Shown here one piece after another: positions 62,876 through 64,000 of a stretch of DNA of 64,000 nucleotides; the stretch's first letter is position 1, and the number at the start of each line of letters is the position of its first letter. The translations under genes were made by a program, and so were the position numbers. Below the pieces are notes generated by a model that had not been told where the DNA came from, did not search any database, and saw only the letters and a program-made list of their open reading frames with translations. This DNA comes from Aeromicrobium sp. Sec7.5 (GTDB taxonomy: Bacteria; Actinomycetota; Actinomycetes; Propionibacteriales; Nocardioidaceae). The stretch is from assembly GCF_036867135.1 (NCBI RefSeq), contig NZ_JBAJIJ010000001.1:744001-808000 (forward strand), read 5' to 3'.

Positions 62876-64000
62876 ATGCCCACTGACCCTGCCCGGACGA
62901 CCGACGTCGCAGCCCTGGCGCTCGAGTACGGCGACCGGATCGTGGTGGGCACGGTGCGCGACGTGCACCGCGCCGTGGCCGAGCGTGCCTTCCGCGCCAC
63001 GCGGATCGTCGGCGGCCGGGTTCCGGAGTCCCTGCACGACGCCGTGGCCACCTCGATCTACGGCGCCATCAGTGGCGTCCTGCGCGTCTCCAGCGGCTCG
63101 GTGCGGGCCCTGTCCGCCCGAGGGGTGGGTCGCCCGGTCGAGTCCACGCGTCTCGGTCGCGGTGTCGTCGCGGCCGTGAACGGGCTGGTCGGCGACGAGC
63201 TGCGCCGACTCGACGACCCCCAGGCCATCACGATGGCCGTGCGGGTCGAGGGCGCCGACGTCCCGGCCACCGGCTGGCCGCTCGCGGAGGCCTTCCGTGA
63301 CGCCTCCAGCCACGTCGTGGTCTTCCTGCACGGCCTCTGCGAGGACGACGAGTCCTGGGAGCAGGGCCGCCGGGCTCACGGCACGTCCTACGCCGATCGC
63401 GTCGCCGACGAGACCGACGGCACGCCGGTCTTCGTGCGGTACAACACCGGCCTGCACATCTCGGAGAACGGCAAGCACCTCGACGCCCTCCTGCGCCAGC
63501 TCGTGGAGTCGTGGCCCGTGCGGATCACCCGGCTGACCCTCGTCGGTCACTCGATGGGCGGGCTCGTCGCCCGCGCCGCCACCAACCACGCCACGGCCAC
63601 CGGTGGCACGTGGACCGGGCTGGTCCGCGACGTCGTCTGCCTCGGCACGCCGCACGCCGGCGCCGTCCTGGAGAAGGCCGTGCACGCCGGTTCGCGCGTG
63701 CTCCGGTTCCTGCCCGAGTCGCGTCCCTTCGGGCACCTGCTCGACAGCCGGTCCGCCGGCATCGTCGACCTGAGGCACGGGTACATCAGCGCCGACGAGT
63801 GGGAGGGCCAGGACCTCACGGCACGGTGGGGCCTGGACCGCATCGCGGCGGCGCCGCTCGCCCACGCCGAGTACCACTTCGTGGTGGCCACGATGGGCGC
63901 CACGCAGCGCCACCCGCTCAGCGCGGTGCTGGGCGACCTGCTGGTCCACTTCTCCTCGGCTGCCGGCGTCGGGCGCAGCGGCCCGATCGTCGACGGTGCG
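62876..64000 (+). CDS. Lipase-like alpha/beta hydrolase (runs off right edge)
   Basis: 375 residues visible, no stop before the window end. The N-terminal about 130 residues are Ala/Val/Arg-rich helices of no recognised family. The hydrolase core has VVFLHGLCEDDESW (oxyanion), VRYNTGLHISENG, LVGHSMGGLVARAA (nucleophile Ser) and VVCLGTPHAGAVLEKAVHAG, the pattern of PGAP1/LipA-type lipases. No signal peptide. CACACT (62863-62868) lies 7 bp before ATG 62876, suggesting a leaderless start. Confidence 0.85.
   Translation, partial: MPTDPARTTDVAALALEYGDRIVVGTVRDVHRAVAERAFRATRIVGGRVPESLHDAVATSIYGAISGVLRVSSGSVRALSARGVGRPVESTRLGRGVVAAVNGLVGDELRRLDDPQAITMAVRVEGADVPATGWPLAEAFRDASSHVVVFLHGLCEDDESWEQGRRAHGTSYADRVADETDGTPVFVRYNTGLHISENGKHLDALLRQLVESWPVRITRLTLVGHSMGGLVARAATNHATATGGTWTGLVRDVVCLGTPHAGAVLEKAVHAGSRVLRFLPESRPFGHLLDSRSAGIVDLRHGYISADEWEGQDLTARWGLDRIAAAPLAHAEYHFVVATMGATQRHPLSAVLGDLLVHFSSAAGVGRSGPIVDGA

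Overview
The window is a chromosomal stretch of a high-GC actinobacterium. It carries a bacterial type I fatty acid synthase (FAS) of about 3,050 residues, mycothiol-era redox genes (an Rv2466c-like protein, group II truncated globin), AdnA/AdnB in place of RecBCD or AddAB, and many leaderless promoters. Gene order matches two Mycobacterium tuberculosis neighbourhoods. The first 13.5 kb follows Rv3213c-Rv3199c (ParA, RhlE-like helicase, MiaE-like protein, FasR, DUF3107, MoeZ, alkyltransferase-like protein, AdnA, AdnB, NudC). The stretch 47-62.5 kb follows Rv2470-Rv2462c (glbO, pepN, Rv2466c, rpiB, nei, tig). No mycolate genes are seen. The LPxTG ice-binding protein and overall style suggest a Nocardioidaceae-type organism (for example Aeromicrobium), but that placement is inference.

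Layout. 1-13.6 kb: housekeeping, RNA helicase and DNA repair. 13.7-19.3 kb: membrane proteins (YihY, GAP family, PrsW), orn, a thioredoxin-fold protein, tRNA-His and tRNA-Arg. 19.4-24.7 kb: two dynamin-like GTPases and the ribosomal ABC-F protein EttA. 24.7-25.75 kb: cassette A. 25.7-30.8 kb: MarR/YceI pair, then a TetR-controlled acyl-CoA dehydrogenase/thiolase/SDR operon. 31-40.6 kb: fas and acpS. 40.6-41.8 kb: cassette B. 41.8-46.2 kb: TetR/phosphotransferase/SDR operon diverging from an acyl-CoA carboxylase pair. 46.2-57.4 kb: thioesterase, globin, MscS, PepN, thiol and repair genes, RpiB, Nei, a membrane PP2C phosphatase. 57.4-64 kb: tRNA-Gly, ice-binding surface protein, tRNA-Pro, PhoD phosphatase, trigger factor and a lipase-like gene cut by the window end.

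Functional links. Lipid metabolism dominates the middle: fas/acpS and the acyl-CoA carboxylase share a double palindromic operator (TGAGG-N4-CCTCA), and a FasR-position TetR regulator lies at 4.0-4.65 kb. The beta-oxidation-like operon and the FabG-like operon share another TetR-type site (TAAGC-N4-GCTTA).

The most unusual structure is a pair of unrelated-sequence but identically built cassettes (A and B). Each is one winged-helix plus PD-(D/E)XK-like nuclease gene bracketed by its own inverted copies of a nested palindrome of 60-78 bp, and each lies exactly between two convergent genes. A solitary copy of the B palindrome lies downstream of tig. A second recurring oddity is tandem iteration of gene 3' ends: the 3' parts of tRNA-Arg and tRNA-Pro, and the stop codons of three protein genes, are repeated downstream with periods of 87, 67, 24, 15 and 13 bp.
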